A DNA stretch of 64,000 nt from Cryptobacteroides sp934698975 (lineage in GTDB: Bacteria; Bacteroidota; Bacteroidia; Bacteroidales; UBA932): NCBI GenBank assembly GCA_934698975.1, contig CAKUVR010000009.1, forward strand, positions 26,434 to 90,433, in the 5' to 3' direction. The translations under genes and the position numbers were made by a program. The notes under the pieces are model-generated. The model was not told the origin of the DNA. It made no database searches and was given only the letters and a program-made list of their open reading frames with translations. Shown in pieces: positions 53,684 to 62,375 of the stretch; position 1 is the stretch's first letter; every line of letters begins with the position of its first letter.

Positions 53684-55159
53684 TTAACGTGTTCTGATGT
53701 AATCATAATAGGGACTGAAAGTGAAATCCGCCTTTGTCTGCGGCACTGCGTTGGTTGAACTCCAGGTGTAGTTTACTGAAAGTCCGTCACTGTCCTTGAA
53801 CACACGATATACTCCTTCTTTCATGATTTCATCATAAGTGTCCCCACTTTTCTCAATCATTACAAAGGCATATTGCAAGTTTTTGATGCCTGTAGATGCC
53901 TTTGTTCCCGAGATGATAAGAGCCTCCTTTGTGGTTACTGTCTGTCCTTTCTCGGTATAGTTCTCACCAATTGTGGAAAAGAACACCGAGAAATTGTTGC
54001 CGCTTCCGCTGATGAAAGCTCCTGTACCGACTGAGGATGTGGAGCCGCTGGATGATCTGCCTTCAAAATCAAGAGTATGGTTGACCTTATCCTGATTCGA
54101 AAACCGGATGATGTGGCTCTGGACTATGTGACCTGCTTCGTAGCCTCCATTTCCTTCATCTTCGCAATAAACTGTCTCGAATGGGTCGATATAATAACAT
54201 CCTTCAACAGTAGGAGGATTCGATCCTCTGTGGATGGTGATTTTCTCCGACATCTTTTCCACCAGATCCTCAGGCACAACATCTTCGATCTCTGGCTCTG
54301 TCCTCCAAGGATTGATGTTGGATGTGAATGTGATGGTTCCATTCTTCTTGACTGTCACAAAATAGGAATATTGGATTCCTGACAGCCAGTTATAGTCTTC
54401 GCCCGCCACATATTTGTAGGTCTTGCCGCCAATCTCAAGCGTGATGAACTGTGTGCCTTCCTTCATTGTCTGCGGTGGCAGGACAATCCTGAAAAGATTT
54501 GTTCCATAGGACGATGCCCTGACATTTGTCGTTGTTCCGGTGGCCGTGTACGTGTCCTTGGTAAGGTTTACGGCGGTTTTGGTCTTCACGTTGTTGAAAT
54601 ACAGTTTCTCGGTTCCGGACGGCTTCTCTTCGTACCTGATTTCCAACAATATATTACTGAGTTTATGGTTGAAAGTCAACTGTGGCTTAAGTTCCGTAGT
54701 CGCCGCGGTCTCAGCCACCATAAGGTCACTTCTTGTGTATGTGTTTCCTGTGTACTGATCAGAGTTGACCGTGAAAGTGAACTCGTTGCGGACATTGATG
54801 GAATATGGATAAACCGCCTTGTAGAACAATGGGGTGCCGTCTGTCGGCTGCTCGATGACATCCGACACGCTTGCCGCGCTGAACAGCCCGTCCTTGTATG
54901 TGAATCTGGCGTTGTCGGCGTAGTTCGATGCCTGAAGCACACCGGATGGATTGGACGTGGTCTTTTCAATGGCGAACACGCTGATGGCATCATCATTCTC
55001 GAAACCATTGTCCGTGGCACGGGTTGAGGCGCCGATCTGACCTAAGAAACTGACTCCAGGATTCATAGGTTGAGTTTCCTGATTGTTTTGGATGTCCTTG
55101 TCGCATGCCATGACGGCTAAAGAACAACACACCAAAGTTGATAATAACTTGCGATTCAT
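53684..55159 (-). CDS. Fimbrillin-family lipoprotein with extra C-terminal domain (middle paralogue)
   Basis: A 491-residue lipoprotein (ATG 55159: MNRKLLSTLVCCSLAVMACDKD, Cys19). Residues 30-280 align well with the other two copies (STRATDNGFENDDAISVFAIEK, KAVYPYSINVRNEFTFTVNSD, FTSNINPW). After that comes an extra domain (about 285-490: EIEDVVPEDLVEKM, VEGCYYIDPF, SGTKASTGIKN, YRVFKDSDGLS) shared with the first gene but absent in the third. The extra domain has no family I recognise. The ORF frame runs upstream to 55225, overlapping the end of the first gene, but the signal peptide fixes the start at 55159. Confidence 0.82.
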   Translation of the reverse strand: MNRKLLSTLVCCSLAVMACDKDIQNNQETQPMNPGVSFLGQIGASTRATDNGFENDDAISVFAIEKTTSNPSGVLQASNYADNARFTYKDGLFSAASVSDVIEQPTDGTPLFYKAVYPYSINVRNEFTFTVNSDQYTGNTYTRSDLMVAETAATTELKPQLTFNHKLSNILLEIRYEEKPSGTEKLYFNNVKTKTAVNLTKDTYTATGTTTNVRASSYGTNLFRIVLPPQTMKEGTQFITLEIGGKTYKYVAGEDYNWLSGIQYSYFVTVKKNGTITFTSNINPWRTEPEIEDVVPEDLVEKMSEKITIHRGSNPPTVEGCYYIDPFETVYCEDEGNGGYEAGHIVQSHIIRFSNQDKVNHTLDFEGRSSSGSTSSVGTGAFISGSGNNFSVFFSTIGENYTEKGQTVTTKEALIISGTKASTGIKNLQYAFVMIEKSGDTYDEIMKEGVYRVFKDSDGLSVNYTWSSTNAVPQTKADFTFSPYYDYIRTR

Positions 55160-55188
55160 ATCTGTTTTTGTTTTATAATTATATTGAT

Positions 55189-56652
55189 CTATTTTTTTAG
55201 CATTCCTGATTCCATTCCTTTCCATGGATTGAATATATTGGCTCTCGTTTCAGGAGCAGAGGATGAGGAAGCGGGTGCCCAACTGCTTTTTTCAGATAAG
55301 CCATCCTTGTCTTTGAATATACGATAGGTGCCTTCCTCCATATATTCACCGTATGGATCGTCACCTTTTTCGACAAACGCATTGGCATAATACATATTTG
55401 AGATTCCGGTACTAGTCTTTTTCCCTGAGTAGATTTCGACTCTTCTGATAGGAATCTCAGTTCCGTCCTTCGCGTCCAAAGAGCCGAGGTAATCATAAAA
55501 GACAGTGAAGTAGTTGCCGTATCCTGTTATGTAGGCTCCTTCCAGATAGTAGTAAGTGTCTGACCCGTCAGTCAGGGTGTTCACCGTCAAAGTTCCGTCA
55601 ATCTGATCGGAAAAATTAATTGTCTCGCTAGTGAGGGAATTTTCCGGATTCTTGTCGAGATCTGAATAGTATGAGGAAACGAAAGGGTTGATGTAGTAAC
55701 TGCCTTCCACATCAGGAGGCGTGTTTCCGACATAGATAGGCATATGTTCCTTTATCCCTCTGAGCATTTCCTTTGGCACAATGTCCTCGATTCCAATGTC
55801 GGACTTCCATGGATTCTCGCTTGTAGTCAATGTTGCCTTGCCGTCCTTTCTGACAACCAGTCTGAAGGTGTGCTGGATCTCCGGCCGTAAAGTGATGTAC
55901 TCGTCCGTCGTCACGGAGTAAGATGAACTGCCGATGTTGAGAGTTATCAGTTTGGAGCCCTTTTTGATGACCTGTGACGGCAACACCAGTCTGAATCCAT
56001 TGGTCCCGTATGGCTTTGCCTTGACATTGCCAGCCGCGTTGCCGGTCACGAAGGTATCCTCATTCAGATTGACTTTCACGGATGTCTTCACATTGTTGAA
56101 ATACAAGTGTGCGGTTCCTGTCGGTTTTTCTTCGTAGCACACGCTGACCAGCACATCGCAAAGTCTGTGGGTGAACGTGAGCTGTGGTGTCACGGCCGAG
56201 GTCGGGCCGGCCTCCGCCGTCATCAGGTCGCTCAAGGTGTAGTAATCGCTGTAGGATTGGTTCGTCTTTACCGAGAACGTGAACTCATTTCTGGCCGATG
56301 ATGTGTAAGGATAGACGGCCTTGTAAAACATCAATCGCTGGAATGTAATCTGTTTGATGACGGTTGACGCTCCTTTGAAACTGCCGTTTGAATAGGAATA
56401 TTTAACATTGTCGGCATGATTGCTGGTCTGGATGTCTCCATTCGGGTTGGATGATGTCTTCTCGATGGCGAACACTCCGATAGCGTCGCCTGTCTCGAAG
56501 TTCGAGTCCGTGGCGCGTGTCGAAGGGCCGATGCTTCCGAAGAAACTTACTTCCCTGTCATCCTGCCCTTCCTGATGGATGGCCGGCGACTCCTTGCCGC
56601 AAGAAACAACCAACAATGGACATAAGAGAGCCAAAATGGTTTTCAGGTTCAT
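55189..56652 (-). CDS. Fimbrillin-family lipoprotein with extra C-terminal domain (first paralogue)
   Basis: A 487-residue lipoprotein (ATG 56652: MNLKTILALLCPLLVVSCGKES, Cys18). The fimbrillin-like part has STRATDSNFETGDAIGVFAIEK, LMFYKAVYPYTSSARNEFTF and LTTSENPWKSD. The C-terminal domain begins IGIEDIVPKEM, with VEGSYYINPF, SGKKTSTGISN and YRIFKDKDGLS, matching the middle paralogue. The end is 30 bases from the start of the next gene. The promoter is not obvious in the 179-bp gap upstream (TAGTTTTT near 56690 is only a poor match). Confidence 0.82.
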   Translation of the reverse strand: MNLKTILALLCPLLVVSCGKESPAIHQEGQDDREVSFFGSIGPSTRATDSNFETGDAIGVFAIEKTSSNPNGDIQTSNHADNVKYSYSNGSFKGASTVIKQITFQRLMFYKAVYPYTSSARNEFTFSVKTNQSYSDYYTLSDLMTAEAGPTSAVTPQLTFTHRLCDVLVSVCYEEKPTGTAHLYFNNVKTSVKVNLNEDTFVTGNAAGNVKAKPYGTNGFRLVLPSQVIKKGSKLITLNIGSSSYSVTTDEYITLRPEIQHTFRLVVRKDGKATLTTSENPWKSDIGIEDIVPKEMLRGIKEHMPIYVGNTPPDVEGSYYINPFVSSYYSDLDKNPENSLTSETINFSDQIDGTLTVNTLTDGSDTYYYLEGAYITGYGNYFTVFYDYLGSLDAKDGTEIPIRRVEIYSGKKTSTGISNMYYANAFVEKGDDPYGEYMEEGTYRIFKDKDGLSEKSSWAPASSSSAPETRANIFNPWKGMESGMLKK

Positions 56653-56765
56653 GATGTGGTGTAAATTATTCAAGGCTATTAAAAACTATTGTTGTGACTG
56701 GGAAAGCCGGTTAATCTTTTTTATCTCATGGTAGGCGAAAATGAATACTTATAATAAAACGAAAA

Positions 56766-56805
56766 AAGGTGCCCAAAGTTCTTTGGTGGAACTTAGGGCC
56801 ACCTT
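56766..56805 (-). terminator. Terminator at the end of the six-gene operon
   Basis: On the minus strand AAGGTGGCCCTAAGTTC pairs with GAACTTTGGGCACCTT (imperfect) around CACCAAA and is followed by a T-rich stretch. It separates the six-gene operon from the fimbrillin genes. Confidence 0.85.
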
Positions 56806-56831
56806 CGTCCATCTAGTAGACTGGTTGTAGA

Positions 56832-58169
56832 TTATTTTTTGATTGTCACTTCCCTGACAAGACAACCAGGAACTATCTTGTTGGCGCCGTTAAGAATCTT
56901 GAATGTCGTGGCGGTCAGCATCGCGGATTCAAGATTGGCCGCATCACTGTTCTTAGTATTGTCCTCTCCGTCGTTTTTAGCATCCTCCGCTTCCTCAAGA
57001 GCACCGAAACGATTATCCCAGATTTTGTCTTCAATAGGTTGTATCATGCCTACCTTCTCGTATTGAATCTTACCATTTTCATCCTCGACAGGCAGCAAAA
57101 CCTCAAAACGGGATTTTTCGTTGATACCCTCCTTGAGTCCTATCTGAACATCCACGGTTTTTCCGTCTTCCGCGATCTTATAGATAGGAACATTGACCTT
57201 AAACTCATCATACTCGCGCTGGAGTTCGACAATAGCCTTGTCAACAGCGCGGGTGCAGACTTTGAGCATCTGTTCGCCTTTGGACTTGTTGGAGAAACTC
57301 TTTGACGCAAGATTCGCGGCGGAGGTGGAGGTCTCTCCGACATACTCAACCGTGAAGATGTCGCTGTTGTCGAAAGCGGCTTTCTTCGCCGGATCGCTAT
57401 CTTCACCATTGAACCAGAAGTTCTGATAGAAGGTTCCTGCGACCTCGTCATTCCAAACGAGCCTATAGAGATATGTCGTGATGTTTACCCTGAACCCATC
57501 GACCTCATTGGCGACTCCGGCGGCAAGGTTTCCGACAGATTCATAGGATGAGTCACCGGTAAGCTGGCTCGCCAGTTTGCCCGCCAAAGCGAAACCTCCT
57601 GCCACTTTGGACGAGGTCTCGCCCTTATCTACGAAAGTGATGTCATTAAATATCAGGAAGGTGTTTCCGATCAACTCTTCACCGGCATCACCAAGTGCTG
57701 ACACGCCACGTGATGATTCCTTAGCGCTTGAGATGTCCAGTTGGGAGGCATCATAGAAACCTCTCTCCTGAATGAGGTTCATATCAAAGCCACCTGTGCT
57801 TGGATTTCTGTCAAACCACTTTGCGACCAAAGCCTTGGCAATATGTTGCTCAGACAAGAAATTATTGATGTCCTTAGTGTTGACATCCGTTTTTCCCTTG
57901 CCCTTCTTCTTCATCTTGACCGCTGAAGACTCGAACGACCTTACGTCGATATTATGATTATTAAACTTATCCGGCATCGGCATAACCATAAACGCGGAAT
58001 CAATCTCCGCTGAATAAGGAAATGAAGAATGCTTCACCAAAACTGAGTACAGGGATGAACGACGGTATTTAACCAATTCACCATTCTCATCCGTGGATGT
58101 CGCTTCTTGAGCGAAAGCAGGGCAAAGCGCAAAAATCATCGCTAATGCCAACAAAGAAAATTTATTCAT
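56832..58169 (-). CDS. Exported protein of unknown function, 445 residues (last of the six-gene operon)
   Basis: The signal peptide MNKFSLLALAMIFALCPAFA is clear. The mature chain has no family I recognise. Visible features: a Lys-rich patch (KMKKKGKGKTD, about residue 85), a region with VAKWFDRNPSTGGFDMNLIQERG and EELIGNTFLIFNDITFVDKG, an alanine-rich helix around the TGDSSYES stretch, and a beta-rich C-terminal part (VPIYKIAEDGKTVDVQIGLKEG to GCLVREVTIKK). The latter reads like a small OB- or SH3-like module. It lies 10 bases after the previous gene and probably works with it. Periplasmic or surface location inferred from the signal. Confidence 0.75.
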   Translation of the reverse strand: MNKFSLLALAMIFALCPAFAQEATSTDENGELVKYRRSSLYSVLVKHSSFPYSAEIDSAFMVMPMPDKFNNHNIDVRSFESSAVKMKKKGKGKTDVNTKDINNFLSEQHIAKALVAKWFDRNPSTGGFDMNLIQERGFYDASQLDISSAKESSRGVSALGDAGEELIGNTFLIFNDITFVDKGETSSKVAGGFALAGKLASQLTGDSSYESVGNLAAGVANEVDGFRVNITTYLYRLVWNDEVAGTFYQNFWFNGEDSDPAKKAAFDNSDIFTVEYVGETSTSAANLASKSFSNKSKGEQMLKVCTRAVDKAIVELQREYDEFKVNVPIYKIAEDGKTVDVQIGLKEGINEKSRFEVLLPVEDENGKIQYEKVGMIQPIEDKIWDNRFGALEEAEDAKNDGEDNTKNSDAANLESAMLTATTFKILNGANKIVPGCLVREVTIKK

Positions 58170-58179
58170 AATTATTTTA

Positions 58180-59124
58180 TTAATAAAGTGTTCTGTAATA
58201 GTATACCGATTTCTGATTATTCCCGTATGCCACTCCTACTTCTTTCCATGCCTTGATCTTCGCCATATCCACCTGATAGGCGCGTTCCTCTTGTTTTTCC
58301 TCGCGCTTGCGGTAATAATCGATGTCACTCTTGACACGAGCCTTGATCTCATTGCTCAGAGACACCGCATCCGGATAGCACGTCGCGTCAGGTAATATCT
58401 CGGCCAAATATTCACCAGCCTCAGCCGCGGCATAGGAATCTTGTCCGGCATTCCATATAGCCCTGGCCTTGGCCAAAGCCTTGTTGGCCTTGTCATCCAA
58501 ATACTTTTGGTAGATACCAGCCGCAACTTCCACGACCTCCTGATACCCGACACAAGCCTCAGGCACAAGCGACAGATGGAATAATGCTTCTTCATACTGA
58601 TACACCTTAGCCAACGATTTAGCCTTAACGATTATATTCTTATACTGTTCATCATAGTATTTGATAATCTTCATGTTGGACTCCTTTATGAAAGAAGCGA
58701 GAGTGGTGTTTGACGGTGATACCTGCCGGATGGCGGCAGTGCTGGCCTGTTCTTCGCTGTTACCGACACCTTTGGCTTCAATCGAGGCGGTTGAGAATAC
58801 TTTCTGAGCGAAGGCGTCCACAACAAAATAATTCATCTCCACAGTCTGGAAATATTTGGTAGGTGATCCAGGCACAATGTGTTTCTCTACCACAGAATAT
58901 GAGCATGACAAATAAAACTGTGTGAAGTCATCGGTCGCTCCCATTCCGTTTTTAGCGATTGCGGAATTAAGGCGCATGGTAAGAAAGTCTCTGGATGATG
59001 CCGGAATATTCGAAGAGGCCTCGGAAATAGAAACTGTCATCGGTACTTTTGATGATTCCTGAGCAGAAACATTCAAAGCAGACAAGACACAAATGAATAT
59101 AGCGGATGATAATACTTTCCTCAT
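58180..59124 (-). CDS. Exported protein of unknown function, 314 residues, LPP20/CsgG-like N-terminal half
   Basis: A signal peptide (MRKVLSSAIFICVLSALNVSA) is followed by an alpha/beta half: TVSISEASSNIPASSRDFLT, MRLNSAIAKNGM, FYLSCSYSVVEKHIVPG, YFVVDAFAQKVFSTA, in the strand-helix order of LpoB, CsgG and FlgO-type proteins. The C-terminal half (about 165-314) is helical, with a TPR-like EEALFHLSLVPEACVGYQEV unit and a charged coiled stretch (RKREEKQEERAYQVDM). Fold assignment is inference from pattern only. Spaced 8 bases from the DUF6175-like gene upstream. Confidence 0.7.
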   Translation of the reverse strand: MRKVLSSAIFICVLSALNVSAQESSKVPMTVSISEASSNIPASSRDFLTMRLNSAIAKNGMGATDDFTQFYLSCSYSVVEKHIVPGSPTKYFQTVEMNYFVVDAFAQKVFSTASIEAKGVGNSEEQASTAAIRQVSPSNTTLASFIKESNMKIIKYYDEQYKNIIVKAKSLAKVYQYEEALFHLSLVPEACVGYQEVVEVAAGIYQKYLDDKANKALAKARAIWNAGQDSYAAAEAGEYLAEILPDATCYPDAVSLSNEIKARVKSDIDYYRKREEKQEERAYQVDMAKIKAWKEVGVAYGNNQKSVYYYRTLY

Positions 59125-59132
59125 CTTAGTGA

Positions 59133-60077
59133 TTATTTAAATAAATACAATGTAGCCAAGCCCAATCCAGCATTATCTCTTTTAATCGGGATATTGAATG
59201 GGGCTTCCTTTAAATACTTCTCAAGTTGTCTTGCGAAGTTGCTTGCCGCCATAGCACGACCCCTATCATCATAAAGTGGGATTCTGACTTCGTCGAAATT
59301 CATATAAACCTCGCTGTCATCTGCAAGGTTGAAACGATGCTGTACAGTGTTTTCGTAAACCCAATCCTCTATGATTTCACGTAGTTCCTTCCCGTCATAT
59401 TCTGATTCCAAATCCACATTGTCCGGATTCTCGAAAACTCTGATATTCAGGGATATCTCTCTGCCGTTTTCTAACAAGTCATCAAAATGGCTTTGAAGCC
59501 TGTCACAAAACTCGTCCATATGACTGCTTACCGCTTCTGCCAGCAAAACAGGAAGCTCTGCTGTAAATGACGGATCACCAGTTCCGGTTGACGTTGCGAT
59601 TTCTTTGTTCGTGTATGAATCCAAACCCTGAAGGGTGTATGTTATGGAGCGTTTAGGCCCCATTTGATTGACAGTCCATGTAAGCTGTATGATAATGTCC
59701 GCTCTTGCCCGCTGCCTTAATTGTTCCAAAGCACTGGTCTTGACAGACGCTCCATCCTTGCTGACAATAGCTGCGGTCTCGGCGGAATTCGAATTGATCG
59801 CTTTGATTTCAGACTCAAGATTCTTCAAAGGGAAGCCTCTGTCTGCCATAAGCCCGTTGATACGTGATATCACCGGCAGCAAATCTGCATCACTCATAAG
59901 AGCCTTTCTGTAATCAGGCACGGGAATCATCTCGCCCATATTATCCTCCTCGGACATATAGCCATTTTGATTGCACCACAAATCACTAGGCACAACCATA
60001 AGCGACGGCTTCTTTGCCTGACCGGAAGCGATAATTGAGAACAAAAGCAAAGCAAAAATCAAATAAATTTTTTTCAT
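59133..60077 (-). CDS. DUF6175-family exported protein
   Basis: A 314-residue protein with a signal peptide (MKKIYLIFALLLFSIIASG) and the opening KKPSLMVVPSDLWCNQNGY, which I associate with DUF6175 of Bacteroidales. The middle has QLRQRARADIIIQLTWTVNQ and SITYTLQGLDSYTNKEIA, a strand-helix pattern like CsgG or TolB N-terminal domains. A C-terminal half with FEVR-like strands follows (MNFDEVRIPLYDDRGRAMAA). Function unknown. It overlaps nothing and sits two bases after the gene before it, so co-translation is likely. An outer-membrane or periplasmic assembly role is inference from the operon. Confidence 0.75.
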   Translation of the reverse strand: MKKIYLIFALLLFSIIASGQAKKPSLMVVPSDLWCNQNGYMSEEDNMGEMIPVPDYRKALMSDADLLPVISRINGLMADRGFPLKNLESEIKAINSNSAETAAIVSKDGASVKTSALEQLRQRARADIIIQLTWTVNQMGPKRSITYTLQGLDSYTNKEIATSTGTGDPSFTAELPVLLAEAVSSHMDEFCDRLQSHFDDLLENGREISLNIRVFENPDNVDLESEYDGKELREIIEDWVYENTVQHRFNLADDSEVYMNFDEVRIPLYDDRGRAMAASNFARQLEKYLKEAPFNIPIKRDNAGLGLATLYLFK

Positions 60078-60079
60078 AA

Positions 60080-60553
60080 TTATGGCTTTATTATATTATT
60101 ATCAATCAAGTATTTCTGCAATTCGGACCTTAATATGCGGATTGTCGTGACAACATTGGCCGAAGTATTGCCATTCGATAATAAATCCGAGGCCGACCTT
60201 TTGTCCTCAGAGCTGACAAACTCCCTATAATCACCCTCATCAGAGAAGAAAGAGTTAAAAAACAGCTGGTATTTTTCTTCGGCATTCACCTCTTTTACCA
60301 GCGGCTTGGAAAGAAATCCACCCTCTGGAATGGGTATTCCCTTAAAAAGAGTTTGTTTCAGGGCATATTTACTGGCCAAAGACAATGCATCAGAATAATT
60401 CCGTCCTGAAGATGATACTCTCACTGTTATTGAGCCATCCTCTTGAGTCCGGACATAATGTAACGATGGAATATTTTGAGTCGTACCGTTGTATGAACTT
60501 GCACATCCACTGAACAATGCGGTCAAGAATATGATAATCAAATATTTTCTCAT
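60080..60553 (-). CDS. Small lipoprotein of unknown function (paralogue of the first operon gene)
   Basis: A 157-residue lipoprotein (lipobox LFSGCASSY, Cys17). It is a paralogue of the 165-residue gene at 61331: both have DGS/M-x-TV-x-V, an FKG motif after a helix, FF-x-x-x-F-F-x-x-GDY, and a C-terminal helix ending IK. The shared pattern (short strand, long helix, strands) resembles LPP20-like or FlgO-like lipoproteins, but this is inference. Six bases follow the barrel gene. It probably sits on the periplasmic face of the outer membrane. Confidence 0.75.
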   Translation of the reverse strand: MRKYLIIIFLTALFSGCASSYNGTTQNIPSLHYVRTQEDGSITVRVSSSGRNYSDALSLASKYALKQTLFKGIPIPEGGFLSKPLVKEVNAEEKYQLFFNSFFSDEGDYREFVSSEDKRSASDLLSNGNTSANVVTTIRILRSELQKYLIDNNIIKP

Positions 60554-60559
60554 GGAATT

Positions 60560-61324
60560 TTAGAATTGAAATCCAACTTTCAGCGTTAACGCGTTCAAGA
60601 CTATGTCGTGATAGTCCACATCAGAACCCATATTCAGGGCACTGGCGCACTGGAGCGCATAGCCTACACTTACCAAGAAATGATATCTTTCCATCGAGCC
60701 TATCCTCAATCCGATGCTTGGAGCGAAACTGAATCCATCCTTGATTGTATATCCAATATTGGCTGACCAGTAAGGCACTGTCACTCTGGACTTATTGTCC
60801 ACTATCAGTCCACGCACATTGGCATATACCGGAAATGACAATCTTACATCAGTGTTTGGTTTCCCTCCGCGGACATAAACCCTGTCATTACCCGAAAAAT
60901 AATAGCGGACACCTGCGCCGGCACCTATCTGCAGGAACTTATTGAACTGGTATCCACCGGTAAAGCAAAGATCCGTCATTATTGACGAGTCATACTTGTT
61001 GTCCACATGAATATTCACACCGGAGCCTAGTTCAACCGCACACCAAAAACCTGTCTCTTGGGCAGAGTAATCAATATACTTTTTATTGTAATTCCGTGAC
61101 ATCAAAGGTTCCTCTGCATTGTCGCCGATTTTTCTGATTTCGATTTTATTAATAGTTTGAATCTCTCCATCAGATTTTTGTATTGTCACTGTTGTCGGAG
61201 ATTCATTCTGTAAACAGCCAGACACTGCATGACCGTTATTCAGATAGATTGTCACAATCTGTTGCTGCGCGAAGCATAAAACAGACATGAACAATGCCAT
61301 CGCGAGCGCTAAGGTTTTTCTCAT
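60560..61324 (-). CDS. Outer-membrane barrel-like protein with N-terminal SH3-like segment
   Basis: A 254-residue exported protein (signal MRKTLALAMALFMSVLCFA). Residues 22-70 form a small beta module (IVTIYLNNGHAVSGCLQ, TTVTIQKSDGEIQTIN) as often placed before Bacteroidota barrels. From residue 90 there are alternating strands (GYQFNKFLQIGAGAGVRYYF, SFPVYANVRGLIV, LVSVGYALQ) and a terminal Phe (LTLKVGFQF), typical of an eight-stranded outer-membrane protein. It is second in the operon, six bases after the first lipoprotein and six before the other. Confidence 0.78.
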   Translation of the reverse strand: MRKTLALAMALFMSVLCFAQQQIVTIYLNNGHAVSGCLQNESPTTVTIQKSDGEIQTINKIEIRKIGDNAEEPLMSRNYNKKYIDYSAQETGFWCAVELGSGVNIHVDNKYDSSIMTDLCFTGGYQFNKFLQIGAGAGVRYYFSGNDRVYVRGGKPNTDVRLSFPVYANVRGLIVDNKSRVTVPYWSANIGYTIKDGFSFAPSIGLRIGSMERYHFLVSVGYALQCASALNMGSDVDYHDIVLNALTLKVGFQF

Positions 61325-61330
61325 GGTAAA

Positions 61331-61828
61331 TTAGAATCCTGAAGTCAAACTTTTAATGACACCTGCCTGTTCCAGATGTTTCCGCAGCATTTTGACATTC
61401 ACTGTCATTGTGGAGGACACCTTATACTCACCGGTCTGTGTCTTTCTCGTCTCTACCGACCCGTCCACCACAGAAGAGATATATCTTAGATAATCACCGC
61501 TTCTGAAGAAGTTATCAAAGAAATCCTTATGATCCGAGTAACCGGTAGCGCTTTTCACCAATGCCGGCTGTGCCGCTCCTTGTCCGGTATAACCCTTGAA
61601 AATCACACCATGAACAGCGTTGGCCCTGCATTTCTCTTCCGCGATCTTTGCCGACTTGCCATAACTCCATACTTTGACAGTTGACATACCATCACCGGAG
61701 TTCTTGACATAATCAACATCATAGCGGTATTGATCAATTGAATCTGTCGCTTTTGATGCGACTTGTTTCGTTGTTCCACAAGAAACAATGAGAAGCACGC
61801 CAAGTGCGAAAAGAACGAATTTTTTCAT
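61331..61828 (-). CDS. Small lipoprotein of unknown function (first gene of the six-gene operon)
   Basis: A 165-residue lipoprotein (ATG 61828: MKKFVLFALGVLLIVSCGTT, Cys17; the frame extends 20 codons upstream without a plausible start). Motifs DGMSTVKVWSYGKSA, AVHGVIFKGYTG, FFDNFFRSGDYLRY and MTVNVKMLRKHLEQAGVIK are shared with the paralogue at 60080. The second and third motifs suggest an alpha/beta fold like LPP20-type lipoproteins. It leads a run of six genes spaced 2-10 bases apart, so all are surely one transcript. Probably outer-membrane anchored. Confidence 0.75.
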   Translation of the reverse strand: MKKFVLFALGVLLIVSCGTTKQVASKATDSIDQYRYDVDYVKNSGDGMSTVKVWSYGKSAKIAEEKCRANAVHGVIFKGYTGQGAAQPALVKSATGYSDHKDFFDNFFRSGDYLRYISSVVDGSVETRKTQTGEYKVSSTMTVNVKMLRKHLEQAGVIKSLTSGF

Positions 61829-62375
61829 AAATATAAACTCATTAATTAACCTAAATTCCACCCAATAATAAAATACATACAAACGCAACGTCTAATTCAG
61901 TACGATGCAAAGTATACTCAATGCCGCTATAGCGCCATATTATGCAACTGGCTTCCTTGGTTGTTCAGTTAATTAATAAAAAGAAAGTGTGGAGCCATTT
62001 TCGTTCATCTCAAAAGAGGTTCTGACAAAACCTGGATACAGACAAACTGAAACAATCCCCACACCTGTATCGTCGAGTGATGAACACACGCAAACGAATA
62101 CAGATAAAGGTGCTGTCGTTCATATCCTTGTATCCATTGAAACTGTCAGATTTCTTTTGAAGGATAGTGCGAAAACACTTTCATCAATATGTATGTTTCA
62201 GACACGGAGTGCCTAAAACGATGCTAAGATAAGTATATTTTCGGAAATAACAGCACCTTTTGGGATTGTTTCGCCCAAAAATAGTCTAAAATATTCAACC
62301 TGCAAAAATATTACGGCAATCTTGAATACAAATTAAGACCACTGGACTTTTATAAATATCGGTGCGGATTTTAAT
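61829..62375. other. 547-bp gene-free region upstream of the six-gene operon
   Basis: Two minus-strand TATTTTTG words (62276-62283 and 62303-62310) fit TAnnTTTG but are about 450 bases from the operon start, allowing a long 5' leader. A 75-codon frame at 61989-62216 lacks features of a gene. No tRNA or small-RNA gene could be recognised, though a leader RNA is possible. Confidence 0.4.

Noticed and set aside
61989..62216. 75-codon plus-strand frame upstream of the six-gene operon
   Set aside because: No signal, domain, promoter or conserved context; the composition matches the surrounding non-coding sequence.
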